Source: Clostridiales bacterium (lineage in GTDB: Bacteria; Bacillota; Clostridia; Oscillospirales; CAG-272). From it: 64,000 bases of DNA. The notes beneath the pieces were generated by a model that searched no databases, was not told the origin of the DNA, and worked only from the letters and a program-made list of their open reading frames with translations. Below, one piece after another: positions 8,090 to 16,003 of the stretch (position 1 is its first letter; every line of letters starts with the position of its first letter). The position numbers and the translations under genes were made by a program. The stretch covers positions 1 through 64,000 of the forward strand of contig DULN01000008.1 in the NCBI GenBank assembly GCA_012840355.1. Direction: 5' to 3'.

Positions 8090-9568
8090 GTGCTATCGTT
8101 TGTTAATTCTCACATTTTATCGCCTGTTGTAACAACACTTCTGTTACTCGCGGGTGTGTATTTCACATTCAGGCTGCGCCTTTCGCCGGCGCGGATTTTT
8201 AAGGCTTTGACCTCGAAATCCGCGGCGGAGGGGATAAGCCCCTTTCGCGCATTGACGGTGGCGCTCGCGGGGACGCTCGGCGTGGGCAACATCGTCGGCG
8301 TCGCCTCGGCTATATCACTCGGCGGGCCGGGCGCGGTGTTTTGGATGTGGGTGAGCGGGTGCCTAGTGATGGCGCTAAAATACGCCGAGGTGGCGCTCGC
8401 CGTCAAATACAGGCGCGCCGAGGAGGGCGGCGCAAAGGCGGGCGGCGCTGCACCGGCGTACTATGGCGGGCCGTTTTACTACATACGCGACGGGTTAGGC
8501 TTTAGCCGGCTTGCGAAGCTCTACGCCGCGGTATTGGCGCTAGACTCCTTCGCGCTGGGCTGCGTGATACAGACTAAAGCCGCGGCGGACGGGATGGCTG
8601 GGGCGTTTAGCATACCGAAATTGGCGACCGGCGCGGCGGTGGGGCTTTTAATGCTCGCGGTGACGCTGTTCGGCATAAGCGGGATATCCGAGGTAACAGT
8701 GCGGCTAATCCCATTTCTGACGCTCGGGTACGCGGCGTTGTCATTATGTATAATTTTGCCATACTCGGTTTATTTGCCCGAGATACTCGCCGAAATTGTA
8801 AGCTCCGCGTTTTTGCCCGAGACGGCGCCGGGAGCTGGTATCGCGGGGCTTTTAGGCATCTTCAACTTTGCGGCGCTGCGGTACGGTGTCGCGCGCGGGA
8901 TATTCTCAAACGAGGCGGGCTGCGGCAGCTCCGGCATCGCGCACGCGGCAGCCGACACGCCGTCCGCAGCCGAGCAGGGTGCGTGGGGAGTATTCGAGGT
9001 GTTCGCTGACACCATAGTGCTTTGCGGCCTCACTGCGTTTGTAATCCTAATTGCGCAAAGGCTCTTTCCGGGCAGCGCGGCGCTATATGGCGGAGGCATG
9101 GAAGCGGTTACGGCGGCTTACGGCAAAAGCCTCTACTCGGTAGTGGAGGATTTCCTCGGCGCGTCGCCCGAGTTTTGCGACATGGCGGCGAGGCTTGCGG
9201 TAGCGTTTATAAGCAGCTCGGTCTGCATGTACGCGCTCGCGACGGTCATCACTTGGTCGCATTACGGCGCCGAGGCGCTCCGGTTCCTTCTTGGCAAACA
9301 CTCGGGCAAGCTGCGCGCGGCGTACCTTTGCCTTTGCGCGGCGTTTTGCGCAGCCGGCTCGTTAGCGACGGAGGGCGCCGCGTGGGACGCCGCCGACCTT
9401 GCGCTCGGATTGATGATAATCATAAACACCGTCTGTGTGCTGAAGCTCAGAGGCGAGGTGCCGTATCTCGGCGGGCCAGAGCCGCTGCGGCTCGCAAAGC
9501 CTGAGCGGGGTGGCGGGCAGATGCCGCGGAAAAAAAGCGAAAAAAAGGGCAACGCCCATGCCGCGTAA
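8090..9568 (+). CDS. alanine/glycine:cation symporter (AGCS family)
   Basis: This 492-residue integral membrane protein matches the AGCS family, which imports alanine or glycine with Na+ or H+. The family signature GTLGVGNIVGVA lies near residues 61-72, GGPGAVFWMWV follows, and the conserved FSNEAGCGSSGIAHAAA is near 272-288. About ten hydrophobic membrane segments are visible, and length is usual. Translation starts at GTG 8090, with GGGAG about 8 bases upstream. It is transcribed divergently from hydCBA and is followed by a terminator shared with the convergent aminotransferase gene. The tail after residue 475 is charged and probably cytoplasmic. Confidence 0.9.
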   Translation: MLSFVNSHILSPVVTTLLLLAGVYFTFRLRLSPARIFKALTSKSAAEGISPFRALTVALAGTLGVGNIVGVASAISLGGPGAVFWMWVSGCLVMALKYAEVALAVKYRRAEEGGAKAGGAAPAYYGGPFYYIRDGLGFSRLAKLYAAVLALDSFALGCVIQTKAAADGMAGAFSIPKLATGAAVGLLMLAVTLFGISGISEVTVRLIPFLTLGYAALSLCIILPYSVYLPEILAEIVSSAFLPETAPGAGIAGLLGIFNFAALRYGVARGIFSNEAGCGSSGIAHAAADTPSAAEQGAWGVFEVFADTIVLCGLTAFVILIAQRLFPGSAALYGGGMEAVTAAYGKSLYSVVEDFLGASPEFCDMAARLAVAFISSSVCMYALATVITWSHYGAEALRFLLGKHSGKLRAAYLCLCAAFCAAGSLATEGAAWDAADLALGLMIIINTVCVLKLRGEVPYLGGPEPLRLAKPERGGGQMPRKKSEKKGNAHAA

Positions 9569-9593
9569 TTTGCTGCCCAGGCGCATAAAAAAG

Positions 9594-9629
9594 GGCGGGA
9601 ACGGCTTTGGTTCCCGCCTTTATTTTTTC
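9594..9629. terminator. bidirectional terminator between AGCS and aminotransferase genes
   Basis: GGCGGGAAC (9594-9602) and GTTCCCGCC (9610-9618) form a perfect 9-bp stem with a 7-base loop, followed by TTTATTTTTT on the plus strand. An A-rich run on the other side gives T residues for minus-strand transcripts. Confidence 0.88.
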
Positions 9630-10792
9630 AGCCTTTCTATAAATTTCCCAATCCGCTCGAGCGCGGTATCGATATGCTTTATCGAGTAGGCGTAGGAAAT
9701 ACGCGCGAATCCCTCGCCGCATTCGCCGAACGCGGTGCCGGGCACGATTGCGACTTTTTCCTCAAATAAGAGCCGCTCGCAGAACTGCTCGCTGGTCATC
9801 CCGAACCCGCCGATGTTGGGAAATACGTAAAACGCGCCTTCCGGCTCAAAGCACGGAAGCCCAAGCTTGCGAAGCCGGTCCACTATGTAGCGGCGGCGGC
9901 GGTCGTACTCGGCTTTCATCTCCTCGATGTCCTCGTCGCCGGCGCGCAGGGCTTCAATAGCGGCATACTGGCTTTGCGTCGGCGCGCACATTATCGCGAA
10001 CTGGTGGACCTTCGCCATCTGCCGTGTGATTTCCGCCGGCGCGAGGGTGTATCCCAGCCGCCAGCCGGTCATCGCGTACGCTTTTGAGAACCCCGCGGCG
10101 ATTACAGTGCGCTCGCGCATGCCGGGCATCAAGGCTATCGAGACATGCTTGCCGTTGTAGGTAAGCTCGGCGTAAATCTCGTCAGAGAGCACCAAAATGT
10201 CGGTGCCGCAGAGAATCTCGGCTATTGCGGCGACGTCCTCTTTGCCCATAACCGCGCCGGTGGGGTTGTTGGGGTAGGGAAGTATAAGAAGTTTCGTTTT
10301 CGGTGTTATTGCCGCGCGCAGCTCATCTGGCGTGAGCCTGAACCGGTTTTCCTCCTTTGTCTTAATCAGCACCGGCTCCCCGCCTGCAAGCCGGATCAGC
10401 GGCTCGTAGCAGACGAACGCGGGCACCGGCAAGATAACCTCGTCGCCGGGGCAGACAATCGTGCGGATTGCAAGGTCGATAGCCTCGCTGCCGCCGATGG
10501 TCACGATTATCTCAGACCGGGGGTCGTACTCAAGCCCGAACCTGCGCTTTTGGTATCTTGCAATCTCCTCGCGCAGCTCGGCAAGCCCGCTGTTCGAGGT
10601 GTAGTAAGTTCTGCCGCGCTCAAGGCTCTCAATTGCCGCCTCGCGGATATGCCACGGCGTCACGAAGTCCGGCTGCCCGACCGTGAGCGAGACGGCGTCT
10701 TTCATCTCGTCGAGCATATCGAAAAACTTGCGTATGCCCGAGGGCTTTAGCGCCTGTACCTTTGGTGATAACAACCTTCCGTAGTCAATCAC
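9620..10792 (-). CDS. PLP-dependent aminotransferase, class I/II
   Basis: The 390-residue protein is a fold-type I aminotransferase of the aspartate / PatA group. It has VGQPDF near the N-terminus, YPNNPTGAV near residue 175, the aspartate of LSDEIYAEL, and the PLP lysine in GFSKAYAMTGWRLGY near 235. It likely moves amino groups between an amino acid and 2-oxoglutarate in the cytoplasm; the precise substrate cannot be read from sequence. The start is GTG at 10792, overlapping the TGA of the upstream Lrp-type gene (GTGA), with GAGGGG 9 bases upstream. The pair is an operon, so the regulator probably controls this enzyme. Confidence 0.9.
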   Translation of the reverse strand: MIDYGRLLSPKVQALKPSGIRKFFDMLDEMKDAVSLTVGQPDFVTPWHIREAAIESLERGRTYYTSNSGLAELREEIARYQKRRFGLEYDPRSEIIVTIGGSEAIDLAIRTIVCPGDEVILPVPAFVCYEPLIRLAGGEPVLIKTKEENRFRLTPDELRAAITPKTKLLILPYPNNPTGAVMGKEDVAAIAEILCGTDILVLSDEIYAELTYNGKHVSIALMPGMRERTVIAAGFSKAYAMTGWRLGYTLAPAEITRQMAKVHQFAIMCAPTQSQYAAIEALRAGDEDIEEMKAEYDRRRRYIVDRLRKLGLPCFEPEGAFYVFPNIGGFGMTSEQFCERLLFEEKVAIVPGTAFGECGEGFARISYAYSIKHIDTALERIGKFIERLKK

Positions 10793-11265
10793 ATTATATT
10801 GCCCCTCTCGTCGACCTCGGGGGCGCCGTAGACTATACCCTTGTCTTTGTATTTTTTAAGCACGAAGTGGGTCGCCGTTGAAAGTACGCCCTCCATTGGC
10901 GCCAGCTTGTTGGCGACGAAATAGGCGACCTCCTTTAGTGTTTTGCCTTCTATCGTGACGAGCAGGTCGAACCCGCCCGACACGAGCATGACGCTTTTTA
11001 CTTCGGGATAGTTTATAATCTTTTCGGCTATCCGGTCATACCCGCGGTCGCGCTGGGGGGTGACCTTTATTTCTATAATCGCCGACACATACTCCCTGTC
11101 GGTTTTGTCCCAATCGACAAGAGCCGTGTAGCCGCGGATTACGCCTTCGTCCTCATAGCGCTTTATCGCGGCTTTGACTTCTTCTTCGCTTTTGCCGAGC
11201 ATCACTGCAAGCTGCTCGGCAGTAAGCTGTGCGTTTTCCTCAAGCAGCTTTAGAATTGTATCCAT
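10789..11265 (-). CDS. Lrp/AsnC family transcriptional regulator
   Basis: This 158-residue regulator has an N-terminal helix-turn-helix (about residues 4-50, ending GVIRGYTALVDW) and a C-terminal RAM ligand-binding domain with SGGFDLLVTIEG. Lrp/AsnC proteins sense amino acids and control amino-acid metabolism. I prefer ATG 11265, with GGGGA about 9 bases upstream and the family-typical beginning MDTIL. An in-frame ATG at 11283 adds six residues but has no ribosome binding site. The gene overlaps the aminotransferase start, so the two are translationally coupled. Autoregulation is usual for the family but no operator was identified. Confidence 0.9.
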   Translation of the reverse strand: MDTILKLLEENAQLTAEQLAVMLGKSEEEVKAAIKRYEDEGVIRGYTALVDWDKTDREYVSAIIEIKVTPQRDRGYDRIAEKIINYPEVKSVMLVSGGFDLLVTIEGKTLKEVAYFVANKLAPMEGVLSTATHFVLKKYKDKGIVYGAPEVDERGNIM

Positions 11266-11294
11266 AACGCGTTGTCCCCACATAATAAAGGATT

Positions 11295-11318
11295 AGCGCG
11301 CCTGCCGGCGCGCTTTTT
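11295..11318 (+). terminator. orphan hairpin with T run
   Basis: AGCGCGCC (11295-11302) pairs with GGCGCGCT (11307-11314) around TGCC and is followed by five T residues on the plus strand, although no plus-strand gene precedes it. It lies between two minus-strand genes, so it may end antisense transcripts or act weakly for the FAD oxidoreductase transcript. Confidence 0.45.
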
Positions 11319-11321
11319 GGC

Positions 11322-12647
11322 CTATAGATACGCACCGAGCTTCTCTAGCCTTTTGCGTATCTCGCCGTAGTCTGCTTCGCGCGCAGGTTTACCAGACTCG
11401 GCGGCAACCGACGCGCCAACGCCCGCCGCCTGCCCTGTTATGTAGCAGCCGGGTATAACCCTTATAGAAGACTGTATATACCTGTCGGCTGAGATGCAGC
11501 GACCGGCGACGAGCAGGTTGTCAATACCGCGCACGACCAGCGCGCGGTAAGGTATGCCGTAGCTTTCGCCCTTTTTGTACCTGTAGCGCTGGTGCTCGTC
11601 GGCAAATTTCCGGTAGCCAGCGTCGTCGTTGGTGGGAGAGTGGATATCGACCGGATAGGCATAGCGGCCAATCTCGTCCTCAAACGACGCGCGGGACAAA
11701 AAGTCGTCGAGCGTCATGACATACTCGCCCATCACGCGCCGGCTCTCGCGGATGCCGAGATACGGCGCGGAGATGACAGGGTGCGAATTCTCAAACCCGG
11801 TGAGGTACTCTCGGTAGTATTTTTTGTACTCGTCGAGTTGGCGCCGCGCCGCGATTATTCCGCGCGTCAGCGAGCGCGCCGAACGCGCGTCGACGTCGTA
11901 AATATGCCCGCCGTTAAGCCCGCCGACGCCCAGCCCCGGCGCCTCTCCCTCCGAGAGCCGGAACATGCCGGGCAGGTGCCGGTCGATGTTCGTAAAAACA
12001 CCGTCGGCGAACGCGCGCTCAAGCTCGCGGGAGTCCGGCGGTACGACGCGCGGCCAGTCGATGCCGGCCCAGATGCTGCAAAGCGTCGCCGCCATCACCC
12101 TGCCGTGCTCGTCGCCGTACTCGCATTCTGCGCCGGCAAGAGCCGAAAGCTCACCGTCGCCGGTGCAGTCGATATAAATTTTCGCGCGAGCCGCGAACAT
12201 TTGCCCTTTGGCTACGCAGACCACATGGTCTATCCGGCTGCCGTCGCGCACCGCGTCGATTACTGTGGTATAAAACATAAAATCGGCACCGGACGCTGCG
12301 ACAAGCTCGTCGCAGCAGCGCTTGTACAGCTCGACAGGGATTGCGGGGGGCGTGTATTTCTTGTACCCGCCCTCGGCGTGCTCCTTCATGTAATCGTATA
12401 TCTCTTTGCCGATACCGGCGGCGAGGAAATTCTCTCCGTCGCCAAACTGCATATGGCAGGGAATGAGCATATTTGTTGCCGCGCCGCCAAAATTTGCCGT
12501 TTGCTCCGCTATAAATACCCGCGCGCCGAAGCGCGCGGCTGCTATCGCCGCGGCGACGCCTGCAGGGCCGCCGCCCGCGACAAACACGTCGGTTTCAATC
12601 TCGACGGGAATCTCCCGCCTGTAGGTAACAGTGCGAGCGTTTTCCAT
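11322..12647 (-). CDS. FAD-dependent oxidoreductase (FAD_oxidored family)
   Basis: The 441-residue flavoprotein starts its Rossmann domain with VFVAGGGPAGVAAAIAAAR (dinucleotide-binding GGGPAG near residues 25-30). The acidic VFIAEQ follows, then the FGGAATNMLIP segment typical of the FAD_oxidored / FAD-dependent dehydrogenase family often found in sugar-catabolism clusters. Near the C-terminus VAGRCISADR and GQAAGVGA close the FAD site. There is no signal peptide. The ATG at 12647 has GGGGGG 8 bases upstream and its own promoter. The substrate is unknown. The next gene downstream on this strand is the Lrp regulator, after a hairpin, so I treat this gene as a separate transcription unit. Confidence 0.82.
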   Translation of the reverse strand: MENARTVTYRREIPVEIETDVFVAGGGPAGVAAAIAAARFGARVFIAEQTANFGGAATNMLIPCHMQFGDGENFLAAGIGKEIYDYMKEHAEGGYKKYTPPAIPVELYKRCCDELVAASGADFMFYTTVIDAVRDGSRIDHVVCVAKGQMFAARAKIYIDCTGDGELSALAGAECEYGDEHGRVMAATLCSIWAGIDWPRVVPPDSRELERAFADGVFTNIDRHLPGMFRLSEGEAPGLGVGGLNGGHIYDVDARSARSLTRGIIAARRQLDEYKKYYREYLTGFENSHPVISAPYLGIRESRRVMGEYVMTLDDFLSRASFEDEIGRYAYPVDIHSPTNDDAGYRKFADEHQRYRYKKGESYGIPYRALVVRGIDNLLVAGRCISADRYIQSSIRVIPGCYITGQAAGVGASVAAESGKPAREADYGEIRKRLEKLGAYL

Positions 12648-12682
12648 CTCGGCTGCCCCCCGGAAAGGAATTATTAAAAAGG

Positions 12683-12711
12683 ATTATAACACAATTTCTT
12701 TTTTTTGTCTA
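12683..12711 (-). promoter_or_regulatory. promoter of the FAD oxidoreductase gene
   Basis: The minus strand shows TAGACA (12711-12706), a 17-bp A-rich spacer and consensus TATAAT (12688-12683), about 36 bases before the start codon. Confidence 0.78.
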
Positions 12712-12776
12712 TATCCCAAGCCTAAGTTGCCCCGCCAGCTTTTTCCGGATTTTTATTTTTTTTTGGCAGCGGCGTC

Positions 12777-12805
12777 TTGCCATTTGGGCTAAGCTGTGCT
12801 ATCAT
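12777..12805 (+). promoter_or_regulatory. promoter of esterase-nnrD operon
   Basis: TTGCCA (12777-12782), 17 bp, TATCAT (12800-12805) precede the esterase start by 46 bases. The sequence just after the -10 repeats AAATAGCC twice in tandem (12808-12823). Confidence 0.7.
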
Positions 12806-12851
12806 TCAAATAGCCAAATAGCCAAAAAATATAAATTCGAGGTTGAGCTGT

Positions 12852-13511
12852 ATGGTAAAGGAAAAGAAGTACACGGTCCCGCGTGTCGGCAGCGTCGATT
12901 TCGGCTGCATTATAACGACGCCGACCGGCTTTGACCCCCAAAAAGAGAGCCTTCCGATGATAGTTTTCCTGCACGGAGCCGGCGAGCGCGGCTTTGACGT
13001 CTCGGCTTTGAAGGTGCACGGGATACCAAAGATATTCGCGGCTGACCCCGACTACAAGGGCCTGCGCGTCATAACACTTTCGCCGCAATGCCCCACGCAC
13101 ATGACCTGGAACATGCTCGCGGCTGAGGTAATGGAGCTTATCAAGAAAGTATGCGACGAGTATAACGTCGACCGCGACAGGGTCAGTCTGACCGGGCTTT
13201 CAATGGGCGGGTTCGGCACCTGGGAGATAGGCATGCAGAACCCCGACTTCTTCTCGGCGCTTGCGCCTATCTGCGGCGGCGCGATGAGCTGGCGCGAAGG
13301 CGCGCTTAAAAACATGCCTATGCGCGTCTACCACGGCGACGCCGACCCGGTCGTTCCGGTCAAAAACTCGATCGACGCGGTAGAGCGGCTCCGCGCCGAA
13401 GGCGGCAACCCCGAGCTCACGATTTACCCGGGAGTTGGGCACGACAGCTGGACTTATACATACGAACAGACTGACCTAATCGAGTGGCTGGTCGCGCAAA
13501 AGCGCAAATGA
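12852..13511 (+). CDS. alpha/beta hydrolase / predicted peptidase-like esterase
   Basis: This 219-residue single-domain hydrolase has FLHGAGERG near residues 37-45 and the nucleophile elbow GLSMGGFGTWE near 117-127. The acid is in YHGDADPVVPV and the catalytic His in GVGHDSWTYTY. It resembles the dienelactone-hydrolase / phospholipase and 'predicted peptidase' (COG4099-like) esterases. No signal peptide is seen. The ATG at 12852 has GAGG 9 bases upstream; an in-frame TTG at 12843 lies inside that site and is rejected. Its stop overlaps the start of the nnrD gene (ATGA). Confidence 0.85.
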   Translation: MVKEKKYTVPRVGSVDFGCIITTPTGFDPQKESLPMIVFLHGAGERGFDVSALKVHGIPKIFAADPDYKGLRVITLSPQCPTHMTWNMLAAEVMELIKKVCDEYNVDRDRVSLTGLSMGGFGTWEIGMQNPDFFSALAPICGGAMSWREGALKNMPMRVYHGDADPVVPVKNSIDAVERLRAEGGNPELTIYPGVGHDSWTYTYEQTDLIEWLVAQKRK

Positions 13512-14395
13512 AAATAAAGGATTTTACTTTCGCTGACGCTACCCGAGCGCTGCCCGTGCGCGACGAGTGCGGCAATAAAGGCGCATTCGGCACATTGCTT
13601 GCGGTATGCGGCAGCGCAGAGTTCCGCGGCGCGGCGGTGCTCGCGGTTATGGCAGCTTTGCGTTGCGGCACCGGTATTGTGAGGCTCGCCGCGCCGGAGC
13701 GCGTGATCTCTGCCTGCGCCGCGCAGGTATGCGAGTGCACCTTTCTGCCGCTGCCCGAAGCCGCGGGCTTTTCGCATTTGCCCGCCGACGCTATTGACGC
13801 GATCCTTGCTGCAGCCGGGCGTTCAAGCGCCGTGCTTGCCGGATGCGGGCTTGGGAATTGCGCCCGCACTCGCTCGATAATCGAGGCGGTCGCAGGCGCG
13901 GAGACTCGCCTGCCCGTGCTGCTAGACGCCGACGCGCTAAACTCGCTTGAGGGCGACATATCACCGCTTGTGCGGCTAGGCGAGCGCGCGGTGATAACCC
14001 CGCACGTCGGCGAGTTCTCAAGGCTTACCGGTATACCGATATCCGATATTAAGGAAAAGCCCGCGAAGATTGCGGCTGAGTTTGCAAAGTCTGCCGGCTG
14101 CGTGGTGGTGCTCAAGGATTTTATCACGCATGTCGCCTCGCCCGGCGGGGAGGCATTGCGCTGCGGGTCGCCGAACTCCGGTCTGGCTAAAGGCGGCAGC
14201 GGCGACGTGCTCGCCGGCATAATAGCCTCGCTGCTCGCCCAAGGGTTGCCGCCGATGCTCGCGGCAGCCGCGGGCTGCGCGATACACAGCGAGGCGGGCG
14301 CCCGCGCGGCGAAAAGGCTTTCAAAGCGCGCGATGCTGCCGTCGGACATAATAAGCGAGCTGCCCGGCATATTCCTTGAAGCCGAGCGACAGTAA
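13508..14395 (+). CDS. nnrD: ADP-dependent (S)-NAD(P)H-hydrate dehydratase
   Basis: The 295-residue protein is a YjeF C-terminal-domain (ribokinase-like) enzyme that repairs hydrated NAD(P)H using ADP. It shows KGAFGTLLAVCGS near the N-terminus, LDADALN, TPHVGEFSRL, and the nucleotide-binding KGGSGDVLAGIIA near residue 227. It lacks the N-terminal epimerase domain that is fused in many bacteria, so the epimerase is either absent or elsewhere. The ATG at 13508 overlaps the preceding TGA, giving translational coupling with the esterase. No terminator is visible before the next gene. Confidence 0.93.
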   Translation: MKIKDFTFADATRALPVRDECGNKGAFGTLLAVCGSAEFRGAAVLAVMAALRCGTGIVRLAAPERVISACAAQVCECTFLPLPEAAGFSHLPADAIDAILAAAGRSSAVLAGCGLGNCARTRSIIEAVAGAETRLPVLLDADALNSLEGDISPLVRLGERAVITPHVGEFSRLTGIPISDIKEKPAKIAAEFAKSAGCVVVLKDFITHVASPGGEALRCGSPNSGLAKGGSGDVLAGIIASLLAQGLPPMLAAAAGCAIHSEAGARAAKRLSKRAMLPSDIISELPGIFLEAERQ

Positions 14396-14511
14396 TTGCG
14401 GATGCTTGCCAAACGTCTTAGCTCCTGCAAGGCTGAAACTGCAAAGCTAAAGCTTGCGACAACATATGCTAGGCGACAAGGCAAAATTTCGACGACAAGA
14501 GGATTATGATA

Positions 14512-15951
14512 ATGAAAAAGCTTTCCTTTTTCCTTGCATTAGCCCTAACTTTTACTGCTATTGCTACATCATGCGCAAAAGAAGGCGAAAAAGCCGCCTC
14601 CGATACCACGGCTTCCCAATCGGTTGAGAGCGAGACAACCGAGCTTGACGCAAGAGCCGCGATTTCGGACGACCTTCCGAGCAAAGACTGGGGCGGCAGA
14701 CAGTTTCGCATCTTCTCCTCTCCCGGGCGCGAGACGACGTTCTATGCCGAAGAGCAGGACGGCGAGGTCATAAATGACGCCCTTTATAACGCTCGTGCAA
14801 CGACTGAGGAGAGGTTCAATGTCGAAGTCGTTAACATCCCGTCCGGCGGTGACGACGTCGGGCACAACGATAAAATCCGCACCTCTATCACCGCCAGCGA
14901 GTATGCGTTCGAGATAGCCGAAAACCACGACTCGCTTTCGGGCGGCCTTGCGGTGCAGGGCTTGTTCTTGAACCTGTACGATATTCCGTACCTTAATTTT
15001 GAAAAGCCCTGGTGGCCTTCCAACGCCGTGGATTCGCTGACTTTCCAGGGCAAGATGTTCCTCGGCAGCTCGAACTTCAGCTTCCGCGGATTCCACTGGA
15101 CAAGGGTTATATACTTTAACAAGGACCTGCTTCTTGACTACAACATGGAAGAGCCCTACAAATACGTGTTCGACGGCACTTGGACGCTTGACAGGTTCAT
15201 CTCGCTGGTCAAGGACACTTACGAAGACCTCAACGGCAACAGCCAGCGCGACGACGAGGACCTTTACGGCTATGTCGCCAAAGGGCCGATATACTGCTAC
15301 CTCGAGCAGTATGATCTGACTCCGGTCATAAAGACCGAGGACGGTGGGCTTGAGCTTGGCGTCAACAACCCGCGCACGCTGACGCTGGTCGAAAAGATGT
15401 ACTCGCTGCTTTTTGAGTCTGCCGGCGGCTTAATCCGCGACTTTACGACCGCGGAAAAAATGTTCAGCTCCAACCGCGCTCTGTTCGCGTTCGGCTATAT
15501 CTCAAACGCGGTCGACATCTATCGTTATACCGAGGTCAACTACGGCATTGTGATGCAGCCTAAGCTCGACGATACCCAAAAGCAATACCGCGCCGAGTAC
15601 ACCGACCGGTTTATGCTGTTCCCGATTACCTCCGAGGATCTCGAGTTCTCAGGCATGATATTCGAAGCGATGAGCGCCGAAGGTTACAAGCAGGTGTTCC
15701 CAGCCTATTACGAGATAGCGCTCAAGCAGAAGTTTACATATGACGCGGAGTCGGTGCAGGTGCTCGACATCATAAACGACGTGCGCGTGCTCGACTTCTC
15801 GTATATCTATATCCCCGAAATCAACGGCATTTTAAACCAGCTGTTCTACAGCAGCCCATCTAGGGATTTCGCATCGCTTTACAAAAAGAACGAAAAGGCG
15901 CTTAACGCCAAGCTGCAAAATATTGTAAAGTCTTACGAAAGCCTTGGGTAA
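14512..15951 (+). CDS. solute-binding-protein-like lipoprotein, tandem copy 1
   Basis: The product (479 residues) has a lipoprotein signal peptide with lipobox ending TSC at Cys21, a Ser/Thr/Glu-rich tether, and a body resembling family 1 extracellular solute-binding proteins. Such proteins deliver sugars to ABC importers, but no permease or ATPase gene lies nearby. It contains an EF-hand-like Asp/Asn loop, DLNGNSQRDDEDLYG, also present in copy 2. I choose ATG 14512, where GAGG is 9 bases upstream, over ATG 14506, which is only 3 bases from it. Copy 2 follows 52 bases after the stop and is very similar along the whole length, so this is a recent tandem duplication. Confidence 0.8.
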   Translation: MKKLSFFLALALTFTAIATSCAKEGEKAASDTTASQSVESETTELDARAAISDDLPSKDWGGRQFRIFSSPGRETTFYAEEQDGEVINDALYNARATTEERFNVEVVNIPSGGDDVGHNDKIRTSITASEYAFEIAENHDSLSGGLAVQGLFLNLYDIPYLNFEKPWWPSNAVDSLTFQGKMFLGSSNFSFRGFHWTRVIYFNKDLLLDYNMEEPYKYVFDGTWTLDRFISLVKDTYEDLNGNSQRDDEDLYGYVAKGPIYCYLEQYDLTPVIKTEDGGLELGVNNPRTLTLVEKMYSLLFESAGGLIRDFTTAEKMFSSNRALFAFGYISNAVDIYRYTEVNYGIVMQPKLDDTQKQYRAEYTDRFMLFPITSEDLEFSGMIFEAMSAEGYKQVFPAYYEIALKQKFTYDAESVQVLDIINDVRVLDFSYIYIPEINGILNQLFYSSPSRDFASLYKKNEKALNAKLQNIVKSYESLG

Positions 15952-16003
15952 TAGCCCTATGCTTTGGCTACTAGCCGTAATCCTAGCTTGTAGGAGGTAA
16001 AAT